Assembly: GCA_947428835.1 (NCBI GenBank)
Contig: CANENE010000011.1
Span: 1 to 61,639 of the forward strand
Direction: 5' to 3'
DNA length: 61,639 nt
DNA from: an uncultured bacterium
GTDB taxonomy: Bacteria; Cyanobacteriota; Vampirovibrionia; Gastranaerophilales; Gastranaerophilaceae
Shown: in pieces, positions 15,100 to 23,088 of the stretch
How the letters are laid out: every line of letters begins with the position of its first letter
How positions within the stretch are numbered: the first letter of the stretch is position 1
Position numbers and translations under genes: made by a program
Notes under the pieces: model-generated
The model's input: the letters and a program-made list of their open reading frames with translations, nothing else
Told to the model about the DNA's origin: nothing
Database searches by the model: none

Positions 15100-15996
15100 T
15101 TACACTGCGTTTACAAATTTTTCAAAATAATGTTTAACTATAAAATTAGAAAGAGTCTTGACGGTGTTTACTGCCAAAATAGCATCCTTTTGAGTTGGCA
15201 CATATGTAATTGAGTGAGCATCACTCATTCCTATTCTTAAAATGGCGAGTCCACTTATTAAGTCTTTAAAACCGTTTTCTAATTTTTCATAGGCTCTCTG
15301 TGCCCCACCAACTTGCCCTAATTGAAAACTTATTAATGGAAAAGTTTCTTCTACTAATTGTCCAATATCTCCATTGTAACCGGATACTCGTCTACTTTGA
15401 GCTCTTAATCTTTCTGCCCTAATTTCGCATAAAAGCTGTTCCAATAACGAACGCGAATTAGTTATCGCACCGGAATAGTCCCCTGATTTAATCTTATTAA
15501 AACATTTTTCATTATGTTCGTTTATTAATATATAATTTCCACGCTCTGATTCTTTAAATAAACAATTATAATTGACTAAACAATCATCTAAAGAATATAT
15601 TTTATATTCCTCTGTTGATTCTATTTTTTCTATTGAATACACATCTGTATCAAAATATCTATTTAAGTATTCTGCAACTTCTTCTGGTTCATTAGCATAA
15701 TCGTATATATGTTTAAAATAAACTATGATAAAGTCATGTATTCTTGAAGTTCCATTTATTTTTTCGAGTTGCAATCTAACATATTTTTCTTGTTTAAATT
15801 CGGTTTTTGAATACAATGGATTATTTATAATATCAGGATGATCTGCGAAACATTCTTCATATGTACAAATAATATCTTCATTTCCAGAAGTGTATGTAAT
15901 CGCATCAATTTCTGATTTGTTAATTTTTGATGTTAAACCAGCATATCCTGTAATTATATTAGTTAATTTTTCAAGAGAAATTGCTGATAACAACAT
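15100..15996 (-). CDS. Abortive-infection C-terminal domain (Abi_C) protein
   Basis: This 298-aa protein has an unknown N-terminal half and a C-terminal region (about 165-290) that fits the Abi_C pattern. SGAITNSRSLLEQLLCEIR is followed by a linker, then LISGLAILRIGMSDAHS, equivalent to the family's RNxxGxAHG end. Abi_C domains occur in phage-exclusion proteins. Its start overlaps the hsdS stop by one base, so it is coupled to the restriction-modification operon. It would provide a second line of defence if restriction fails; that role is inferred. Confidence 0.7.
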   Translation of the reverse strand: MLLSAISLEKLTNIITGYAGLTSKINKSEIDAITYTSGNEDIICTYEECFADHPDIINNPLYSKTEFKQEKYVRLQLEKINGTSRIHDFIIVYFKHIYDYANEPEEVAEYLNRYFDTDVYSIEKIESTEEYKIYSLDDCLVNYNCLFKESERGNYILINEHNEKCFNKIKSGDYSGAITNSRSLLEQLLCEIRAERLRAQSRRVSGYNGDIGQLVEETFPLISFQLGQVGGAQRAYEKLENGFKDLISGLAILRIGMSDAHSITYVPTQKDAILAVNTVKTLSNFIVKHYFEKFVNAV

Positions 15997-17213
15997 TATG
16001 CAATCTCCATTTTTTCAACATTAATTTCACCGGAGATTAAACGTGGTAAAAGTAGATCACGAGTTTGTTTGAGATTCATATTTTTCAAAGTCAAGTTCTT
16101 AATATGGTCAAAAAGACTTGCAATATTTTTATTAAATTCTTTTATTACTTCTTTTTGGGGTACCATTATAGGCATATTTTTTACTATTGTTGAGTTAATA
16201 GCATTTCCAATGGATGAGGTGTTTCCTAAATTATTATATTCAAAATTTTTCAAATAAAGATACAGATAATTTGTTGGTATTTGTTCTTTATCTTTTATTT
16301 GAAATTGTGCGATAGCTTCGTTTGAAGTCATTTCCTCTGTTGTTATAGTTACTTTTCCTACTGTTAGTTTAAAACTTAAAATAACAGTATTTTTAGGAAT
16401 TAATGGAACATTATATTTTTTTATTGCATCTTCCGTTAAATATTCTGATGTATCAAAGATAAATTCATTTGAAAGTCCTATATCCTTTATGGATACCCAT
16501 TTTTTATCTTTATTACAGGTTGTAAAACAATCAAAATCTTTTCTTGAAGGAGTCCTACCTATATAAATATTGGCAATTTCATTTGCCTTAATAACTTCCC
16601 AAGCTGTTGGGATTTTGCCAAGTTCGGAATCTTTAAAAGTAGTAGTTTCATACCCTGGGAATTTGAAATCTACAAACCATTCTTTATAGATCTTTTGTGC
16701 CATTTCTTCCAAGATTTTTATGCGTTTATTATTGTTTTCAATCAAATCATCGTAGTTTGATAAAATTTTACCTATTTTTTCTTGTGTCGTTATATTAAAT
16801 TCTGGAACATCTATTTCTTTTATTTTATCTAAGTTTGCTCTTTGTCGACCGCTTGCCCCTGACATGCTTTTAATTGCGGGTTCTTTCACAAGAGTAGAGC
16901 TAATTAAATAATATAAGTAATCAGCATTTGAAACATTTTCTTTTTCTCTAAAAACATTAAATTCAGTAGAGCCAAAAGCTTTATTTTCTCCAATATATTG
17001 CGAAACTTTTCCATTTTCCAAGCAAGGGGTAATTTTTGCCATCAAAGTGTCTTTATTAGAAAATTTAGAAAAACTGCCATTAAATATTCTTTTTTGTTTT
17101 GAAAAAACGTACCTATCCCCTGGAGTTAAATCTGCCATTTCTATAAATTCATATTCTTCATTGCGATTTAGTTGCTCCGCTGGATTGATATAACAAAAAT
17201 CGCTTAATTTCAT
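15996..17213 (-). CDS. hsdS: Type I restriction-modification specificity subunit
   Basis: This 405-aa protein has two target-recognition domains, each followed by a conserved helical spacer. The first spacer contains EKIGKILSNYDDLIENNNKR and ILEEMAQKIYKEWFVDFKFP (about 142-185); the second contains the typical LKQTRDLLLPRLISGEI end (about 381-397). The two recognition domains read bipartite DNA sequence for both methylation and cutting. It overlaps hsdM by 4 nt. The recognised sequence cannot be deduced. Confidence 0.93.
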   Translation of the reverse strand: MKLSDFCYINPAEQLNRNEEYEFIEMADLTPGDRYVFSKQKRIFNGSFSKFSNKDTLMAKITPCLENGKVSQYIGENKAFGSTEFNVFREKENVSNADYLYYLISSTLVKEPAIKSMSGASGRQRANLDKIKEIDVPEFNITTQEKIGKILSNYDDLIENNNKRIKILEEMAQKIYKEWFVDFKFPGYETTTFKDSELGKIPTAWEVIKANEIANIYIGRTPSRKDFDCFTTCNKDKKWVSIKDIGLSNEFIFDTSEYLTEDAIKKYNVPLIPKNTVILSFKLTVGKVTITTEEMTSNEAIAQFQIKDKEQIPTNYLYLYLKNFEYNNLGNTSSIGNAINSTIVKNMPIMVPQKEVIKEFNKNIASLFDHIKNLTLKNMNLKQTRDLLLPRLISGEINVEKMEIA

Positions 17214-18802
17214 TTTACCCCCAAGCTTAATAATTCTTTAATATTGTATGCAATTTTATCTTCAAGATCTTTGGATTCTTTATTCAATTTTTCAAGCTTA
17301 GAGTTTAATTCTTGTAATTTTTCTTCAAAAATATAATCTTCTTCTTTAATCTCTGTCACACCAACATAACAACCGGCATTCAAATTCCAACCTTGTTTTT
17401 CAATTTCTTCTATTGTTGCAACTTTGCACAAACCTTTTACATCTTGATATTTTTCATCAGGGAAGTTTTCTAATGTTAATTTTTTACTTCCCCATTTATA
17501 ATCAGGTTTTTCGTTTCTGTAAAGTTTTACAATATTTGTAATAAATTCTATCTGTTCGTCGGTAAATTCTCTATGTGCTCTATCAATTTGCTTATAAATT
17601 TCTCTTACATCAAGGAAAAGAACCTTATCTTTTCTATCTGTATTTTTCTTGCCTTTATCCAAAAACCAAAGAGTACAAGGTAATGTTACGTTGTGGAACA
17701 TATTACTTCCAACTGATACCATAACATCAACTGCATTATCTTTAATGATTTTTTCTCTTATAGTTTGTTCTGTTTGCCTTGCATCGCTTGCAGAGTTTGG
17801 CATTACAAAACCTGCACGTGCGTTTTCACCATCTTTTGGGGTTTTTAATGCTGAATAAAACATCTGTATCCATAAATAATTTGCATTATCAGCTTTTGGT
17901 AAACCAAACGGAAATCGTTTATCCCCTTTTAGTCTTTCTTTATCTACACCGTCAACATTGAATGGAGGATTAGCAAGTACAAAATTATATTTTCCAACCG
18001 AATTAAAAACATCATCATAAAAACTATTTGCTTGCTTTACATCGCCTTCAAGTCCATGTACGGCGAGGTTCATTTTGCACCATCTAACAGTTTCTTCTGT
18101 CTTTTCTTGCCCTTCTACGGTAATTAAGTCATTAACAGACTTATCTTCATCTTTATTTTCTCTTTTTGCAAATTCGGCAGTTTGAACAAACATGCCACCC
18201 GAACCGCAGGCAGGATCATATACATTACCGTGGAATGGTTTCATAACTTCAACAAGCAATTTTACCAAACAAGTAGGAGTATAGAATTCTCCGCCTTTTT
18301 GACCTTCTGAACTAGCAAATTTTCCTAAGAAAAATTCGTAAACTTTACCAAATACATCACCATTTTCTCTATCGAAATCTACATCAGCAAAGACTTTCAT
18401 TGTGGCAATTAGCAAATCATCAGGAATTCTCAAGTAACCTTTAGGCAAAACTCCTTTTAAGATAGGGTTTTCGTCTTCAATTAATGACATTGCTTCATTT
18501 AATGCTTTTGCAATACTTTCACTTTCTGGCAAGTTTAATAAATAGTTAAAAGAAGCTTTTTCTGGTACAAAAAGAATTCCTCGCGCTTGATAAGCATTTT
18601 TCTCGTCAAAAGCTCTTCGAGATGAAGTTTTTAATTTTTCTATTTCAGGTTTAGCTTTTTGAAATCTATAATCTGCAAAGCGTAAAAATATTAAACCCAA
18701 TACCGGAGTAGAAAATTCATTATATTTTAGACTTGAATTTGCACGCAAATCATCTGCTGTTTTCCAAAGTTTATTCTGAAAATCTTTTATATCAAAAGCC
18801 AT
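17210..18802 (-). CDS. hsdM: Type I restriction-modification DNA methyltransferase
   Basis: This 530-aa N6-adenine methyltransferase is the first gene of the operon. It has the HsdM N-terminal helical domain (LWKTADDLRANSSLKYNEF), the SAM-binding motif DPACGSGG (196-203) and the catalytic NPPF (278-281). GEFYTPTCLVKLLVEVM (about 171-187) is also typical. The C-terminal coiled coil (about 490-525) contacts HsdS. A GAGGTGAG ribosome site precedes the ATG. The gene is divergent from the orphan at 18895. Confidence 0.95.
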   Translation of the reverse strand: MAFDIKDFQNKLWKTADDLRANSSLKYNEFSTPVLGLIFLRFADYRFQKAKPEIEKLKTSSRRAFDEKNAYQARGILFVPEKASFNYLLNLPESESIAKALNEAMSLIEDENPILKGVLPKGYLRIPDDLLIATMKVFADVDFDRENGDVFGKVYEFFLGKFASSEGQKGGEFYTPTCLVKLLVEVMKPFHGNVYDPACGSGGMFVQTAEFAKRENKDEDKSVNDLITVEGQEKTEETVRWCKMNLAVHGLEGDVKQANSFYDDVFNSVGKYNFVLANPPFNVDGVDKERLKGDKRFPFGLPKADNANYLWIQMFYSALKTPKDGENARAGFVMPNSASDARQTEQTIREKIIKDNAVDVMVSVGSNMFHNVTLPCTLWFLDKGKKNTDRKDKVLFLDVREIYKQIDRAHREFTDEQIEFITNIVKLYRNEKPDYKWGSKKLTLENFPDEKYQDVKGLCKVATIEEIEKQGWNLNAGCYVGVTEIKEEDYIFEEKLQELNSKLEKLNKESKDLEDKIAYNIKELLSLGVK

Positions 18803-18894
18803 AGCTCACCTCATTTTATAATAAATATATTAAGAAATATTAAGAAGGTAAATCCTATAAACAGCCTAAATTCTTGTGTTACAATAAATATAAG

Positions 18895-19992
18895 ATGACT
18901 GCAATATATTCAATTGAAGCTCGTGATAGCTTTTTACTAAAAACAATGTATGAGTACTTTGATTTAACGGCAAATGAATTGCAAAAAGAAATAATCGCCG
19001 AACACAAAGCCCTTATGCAAGCTTTAATTCCAACAGGTGTAAAATACAATGATTTTAGATGTGTATTAATACCATCCAATGGTAAAGATCGCTTTGAACA
19101 GCTGTTTGTTTTTAGATTGACTCCAAATGACAATGAAGTATATTACGATATCAAAAAGAATATTGTTGAATTATTGGATAAAGACAGCAAACACAATATT
19201 CTTATGGGGGATTTGATAACATTTTATTCAAATCCGTATTCAGTTATTTCATTAATGTATAACACCTTAGACAAAGAGATTGATGAAAAGTGGGCTGCTG
19301 ATTATTTTCTTATATATATAAATAATATTTCAATGGCTTCTATAGATAAAATAGATAAGTTCTTTAAAAACAAATATTATTATATGGGAACTTGTGATTT
19401 AAGTTTTGATTCAAAATTTAAATCATTTATCTCAAATGTATCAGTAGCAACAACATATGTTAAAATCGGCAAAAAAGTATTTAATGCAGATACAGATATT
19501 GAATTAACAGAATGTAGTAATATAAATAATGGGCTTTTAAATTGGGAAAAGTATGGTTATAAGGTATTTGGAGTTAATCAGCACTTATTTGACATCTTTT
19601 TAAGATATAAAATTGACACAACAATTGGAACTATTGCTAGTGATGATGACAGAAAAATAAATACAATGTTTATAACTTCTGATGAAACTGAACAATTGCC
19701 AATAAATGCAATTGCAATTGATAAAGCAAAATATTCATATTTAGAAACCGAAAAACGAATTTTTGACAGAATTGGAATAAGTAAAGAAGATTTTATAAAA
19801 GAAATAAACAAAAAAATCATAAATCAATCTTGGTACAATATTGAATTTAAAAGTGGATATAATAACAAAACGAAAAAAGCCTATAATGTTGTCACATTAA
19901 ATATATTTTTAGAATTTAAAAATAAAAAATATGTATTAGCATTGACTTATGATATAGATACAAAACAGGTTTTAGTTGCCACTATGTATTGA
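18895..19992 (+). CDS. Orphan protein divergent from the hsd operon
   Basis: No family is recognised for this 365-aa protein. It is soluble, Lys/Ile/Asn-rich, and lacks signal peptide and membrane segments. The ATG at 18895 is preferred over a TTG 21 nt upstream because a TACAAT -10-like box (18880-18885) would then lie upstream of the start, giving a near-leaderless mRNA. Its low GC content and place at the edge of the restriction-modification island suggest it travels with the defence genes. Function unknown. Confidence 0.6.
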   Translation: MTAIYSIEARDSFLLKTMYEYFDLTANELQKEIIAEHKALMQALIPTGVKYNDFRCVLIPSNGKDRFEQLFVFRLTPNDNEVYYDIKKNIVELLDKDSKHNILMGDLITFYSNPYSVISLMYNTLDKEIDEKWAADYFLIYINNISMASIDKIDKFFKNKYYYMGTCDLSFDSKFKSFISNVSVATTYVKIGKKVFNADTDIELTECSNINNGLLNWEKYGYKVFGVNQHLFDIFLRYKIDTTIGTIASDDDRKINTMFITSDETEQLPINAIAIDKAKYSYLETEKRIFDRIGISKEDFIKEINKKIINQSWYNIEFKSGYNNKTKKAYNVVTLNIFLEFKNKKYVLALTYDIDTKQVLVATMY

Positions 19993-20343
19993 TTTTTATT
20001 TTTCTGAAAATACTGTTACTTTTTCTGTAACCTCATGTTACTTTACAATTATACAAGGTTTTTTGTTTCCTGATATATCTTTACAAGGTTCATGCAATAT
20101 TTCATAAAATACATCCGGACTTGTATTTACGCAAGTACGCAATTTAAGCCGTGTGTTGCTTTTAAAACAATGTTCCAACATTGAAAATTTTTGCTCAGTT
20201 TCTAAAATTCTTTTTTGAAGAAAAATATATCTTTCTTTGATTTTGCAAGTTGCGCATTGTTTTTGACACGCTTGTATTATCGGAAACTCTTAGGTATATT
20301 TTGCTAAGTATAAACAGATACAGATAGTAAACTCTTACTTATT
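19993..20343. other. Gene-free stretch holding a gene remnant and island edge
   Basis: The stretch has a GTTAC / GTAAC hairpin just after the orphan stop (20015-20031). The remainder is a minus-strand open frame without a usable start (20038-20289, listed separately). No tRNA 3'-end duplication or clear attachment site was found. Confidence 0.5.
20038..20289 (-). pseudogene. Startless Cys-containing ORF remnant
   Basis: An 83-codon frame with no stop runs to TAA at 20038-20040, but the codon before 20289 is a stop and no ATG/GTG/TTG exists near the beginning. The peptide has a CQKQCATCKIKERYIFLQKR start and further cysteines (HCF, RTC, PCK, KPC). It reads like real protein, with a zinc-type CxxxCxxC, and is probably the 3' part of a gene cut by the adjacent island. 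It may also be chance in AT-rich DNA. Confidence 0.4.
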
Positions 20344-20820
20344 TTATTTTAAATTTTTTGAAGCTGTATTTTTATTCAGTTCTTTCAACTGCTTTCTTGT
20401 CAGAATTGCTTCATAATCTTTCATATCATTAACTCGTTTTTCATAAAGCTGATTTCTTAATTTGCGAATTTCCATTTTGAGCTCTTGCATTTCCTGCTTT
20501 TCCCTTGGCGATAAAGATTCTTTGTTTATACTTTCAATTCTTTCTTTTTTCTCTTGTATAGATTTAATAACAGGTTCCATCTCTTTATATTTTTGCTCTT
20601 TTAGGCTTTTAACCTGCTCTATTTGTTTTTCTGTTAAATTTAATCTGTTAAATGCAGCTTGTCTTTTTGCAAGTTCACCTGCTTTTAAAGATGGTTGTTT
20701 TTTATTTTTATAGTTTGATACTAAAGAAGGTTTTAAGCGTACATTTCTTTGAGCTGTATTTGCAAAGCATAAAAGATTTATCGTAAATATAGCTATAATT
20801 ATTAAGAATGCTTTTTTCAT
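20344..20820 (-). CDS. Exported Spy/CpxP-like LTXXQ protein
   Basis: This 158-aa protein has a signal peptide (MKKAFLIIIAIFTINLLCFA). Its long charged helix carries two LTxxQ motifs, LTEKQ (about 62) and LTRKQ (about 141). This pattern defines the periplasmic Spy/CpxP family of chaperones and stress sensors. An AAAGG ribosome site supports the ATG. It stands alone in its transcription unit and is the first apparently native gene after the defence island. Confidence 0.75.
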   Translation of the reverse strand: MKKAFLIIIAIFTINLLCFANTAQRNVRLKPSLVSNYKNKKQPSLKAGELAKRQAAFNRLNLTEKQIEQVKSLKEQKYKEMEPVIKSIQEKKERIESINKESLSPREKQEMQELKMEIRKLRNQLYEKRVNDMKDYEAILTRKQLKELNKNTASKNLK

Positions 20821-20892
20821 ATTAAACCTTTCTGGATGCTATTTTAATGTATATATCTTACATTATTTATAATAAAATAAGCAAGTTTATTA

Positions 20893-23088
20893 TTAGTTTT
20901 CCTCAGGTGTTGCATCTACAAGTGATATCAATCCGTCATATTCTTCAGGGGATAATGTCATGTAATTTTTATCAAGCTGGCTAAGAATTCCTTTTCTATA
21001 TGATATCAATTCGTCAAGTTTTTGCATGTCATTTTGTTTTTTAGGAAGAAGTTCAACTTTTTCTATAAGTGCTTTGAGTTCCAAAAGCCGCTCATATTCC
21101 TGTTTAATTTTTTCATATGTATTTGTGCCGCATAATTCTTTTATTTGTTCATCCCATTGTTTAACCAATTGTTTTTTTCTATAAATTTCGGAAATTTCAT
21201 CTGTAATATCTGCAATTATTTTGTTATTTGAATCGATTTCTTCAAGCTGTTTTGCATATTCTATCGTTTCTTTGTTTTCTAATTGTGCAATATTTTCTCT
21301 AACTGCCTGCTTTGCAATTTTTATTAATTCTTTTTCGGAACTTTTTAATTCCTGCAGTGCAAGTCTTGCAGCTCCTTTTTCGGATAATTTTTGATTTTTT
21401 CCGCCGGCTTTTTTTCTGCTTGCTGAAGGCTTATTGAGCATTTTGTCTGCCAATTCATCCAATGCAACAAAATGCTGGTATTTTTCCCAATCATCCGTAT
21501 TTTCAGGATCCACCCCATAAGAGCGAATCAAAATTGCATTATTTTCTTCTAATATTTGATTTCTTTTAATTAGCATAATTTTTCTTGCATTCAATGTATC
21601 TTCTTTTGTAATGCTTTTTTGATTTGCATTTATTAGATTTTTTAGCTCTTCAATTTTTGTAATCTTTGTTAATAGATTGCTTAAAGTCCTGTTGATATCC
21701 GGCGGAGCGCCCACTAAATTTGATAAAAATGAAAGATTATCCTTGTGTCTTTGCATTGCAAATTCTATGGCGCTAATTTCGACAGAAGAAGCATTTTCGC
21801 TTTTTAAAGAATGCAGTTGTGCGCGCAAATTAGCAAATTCCAACATAGTGTTAACATACTGCTGTACGTTTTTGTAGTTAGGATTAGTTAAAATAGAATT
21901 TATTTCATTTCTGATATCTTTCCTTTTTATAGCCATTCTTTTGAGATCTTTAAGCCTCTTGTTAATTTCCATATGTCTTTTTGTAAGGTTTCTTTTTTGC
22001 CTGTTGTTTGCACTTTCAGGTCTTTGAAGAAAAATTTCTCCATAAGATAGCTTAGATATTGTATTAACAATGTTATCAATATAATCATTATAAGAAGCAT
22101 CAAGTTCTTTTCTTTCCAATGCTCTTTGGACTTCATTTAAATATTCTTGCAAATTTTCTTTAAAATTTGGTATTGTCTTTTGCCATTCATAGAAAGGAGT
22201 TTTTGCTCTTTTTGCATTGCATTCGGCACAATCGCAAATATAATTTCTAAGATTATCTTGCCCTTGGTCATCTTTTGGTGTTAAATGTTCGGCAGAAGCA
22301 AGTGACTGATTTACAAATTTCTTTGCAATTTCTCTTGATGTTCTGTTTTGTTTTGAATATTTAACAAAAAAAGCATCAATTTCAGTATCTGATGCAGGCA
22401 TTTGGTTGGCAATTTTCAAAATATCGTATTGCACTTTTTGATTTTTAGTTAAATTAGAAAGTGCACCTATGAATTCTTTTCTGTGAAATTCAATATCAAC
22501 CTCGCCTCTAACCTGTTTTTTGTATTCATTTATGGTATAAGTTATTGATGTTTTTTCGCCATAATCGATATCTGCCTTTTTTATGTAGTTTTCGAGTTCA
22601 GCAATAATTTCCAGTTGGGTTAGGATTAAATTGACTATATGGTTTTGTGCTTCAAATTGAACAAGTTCCGCAAGACTTTTGTCAGGATATTCAAGTGCAA
22701 GTCTTTTGATTATATTTATAACTTCTTGTTTTTGAGGCCTATAAATGCTTTTGGGCTGTTTCAGTTTGATTCCTGTATATATAATATCATCTTCGTATTT
22801 TTGAAGCGAACGAACAAGCTCAACTCCTCTTTTGGGAGCAACTTCACTAACATATGCATCTACCTGGTCATTATCCAGCATTATAAGTCCGCATACCGGA
22901 CAGCGCAGATTTTTAATATCTTTGATTTTAAAATCCTGAGTAGACACCCCGCTGAAGACTATTGGTGCTGTTTTTCTTTCAAAAGTGTCATTTGGATATG
23001 GATTTGTTATACAATTTGAAAAAGAAGGTTTTAAAGAAGCCATTTGGGGTTTTAGAAATTTATAAGGTAAAATAGAACCTATTTTCAT
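20893..23088 (-). CDS. HNH/zinc-motif coiled-coil protein coupled to a helicase
   Basis: This 731-aa protein starts with an unusual leader containing APIVFSG (about 41-47). CPVCGLIM (63-70) and, some 200 residues later, AEHLTPKDDQGQDNLRNYIC plus CAECNAKR (about 265-298) together match the order of a zinc-HNH nuclease: CPxCG, then the HNH His, then Asn, then CxxCN. The long insertion between the halves and the 430-residue coiled-coil C-terminus are atypical. ATGA overlap with the upstream helicase gene implies joint translation. Nuclease activity is inferred; the catalytic His is in place but has no Asp/His neighbour of the DH/EH type beyond EH. Confidence 0.6.
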   Translation of the reverse strand: MKIGSILPYKFLKPQMASLKPSFSNCITNPYPNDTFERKTAPIVFSGVSTQDFKIKDIKNLRCPVCGLIMLDNDQVDAYVSEVAPKRGVELVRSLQKYEDDIIYTGIKLKQPKSIYRPQKQEVINIIKRLALEYPDKSLAELVQFEAQNHIVNLILTQLEIIAELENYIKKADIDYGEKTSITYTINEYKKQVRGEVDIEFHRKEFIGALSNLTKNQKVQYDILKIANQMPASDTEIDAFFVKYSKQNRTSREIAKKFVNQSLASAEHLTPKDDQGQDNLRNYICDCAECNAKRAKTPFYEWQKTIPNFKENLQEYLNEVQRALERKELDASYNDYIDNIVNTISKLSYGEIFLQRPESANNRQKRNLTKRHMEINKRLKDLKRMAIKRKDIRNEINSILTNPNYKNVQQYVNTMLEFANLRAQLHSLKSENASSVEISAIEFAMQRHKDNLSFLSNLVGAPPDINRTLSNLLTKITKIEELKNLINANQKSITKEDTLNARKIMLIKRNQILEENNAILIRSYGVDPENTDDWEKYQHFVALDELADKMLNKPSASRKKAGGKNQKLSEKGAARLALQELKSSEKELIKIAKQAVRENIAQLENKETIEYAKQLEEIDSNNKIIADITDEISEIYRKKQLVKQWDEQIKELCGTNTYEKIKQEYERLLELKALIEKVELLPKKQNDMQKLDELISYRKGILSQLDKNYMTLSPEEYDGLISLVDATPEEN

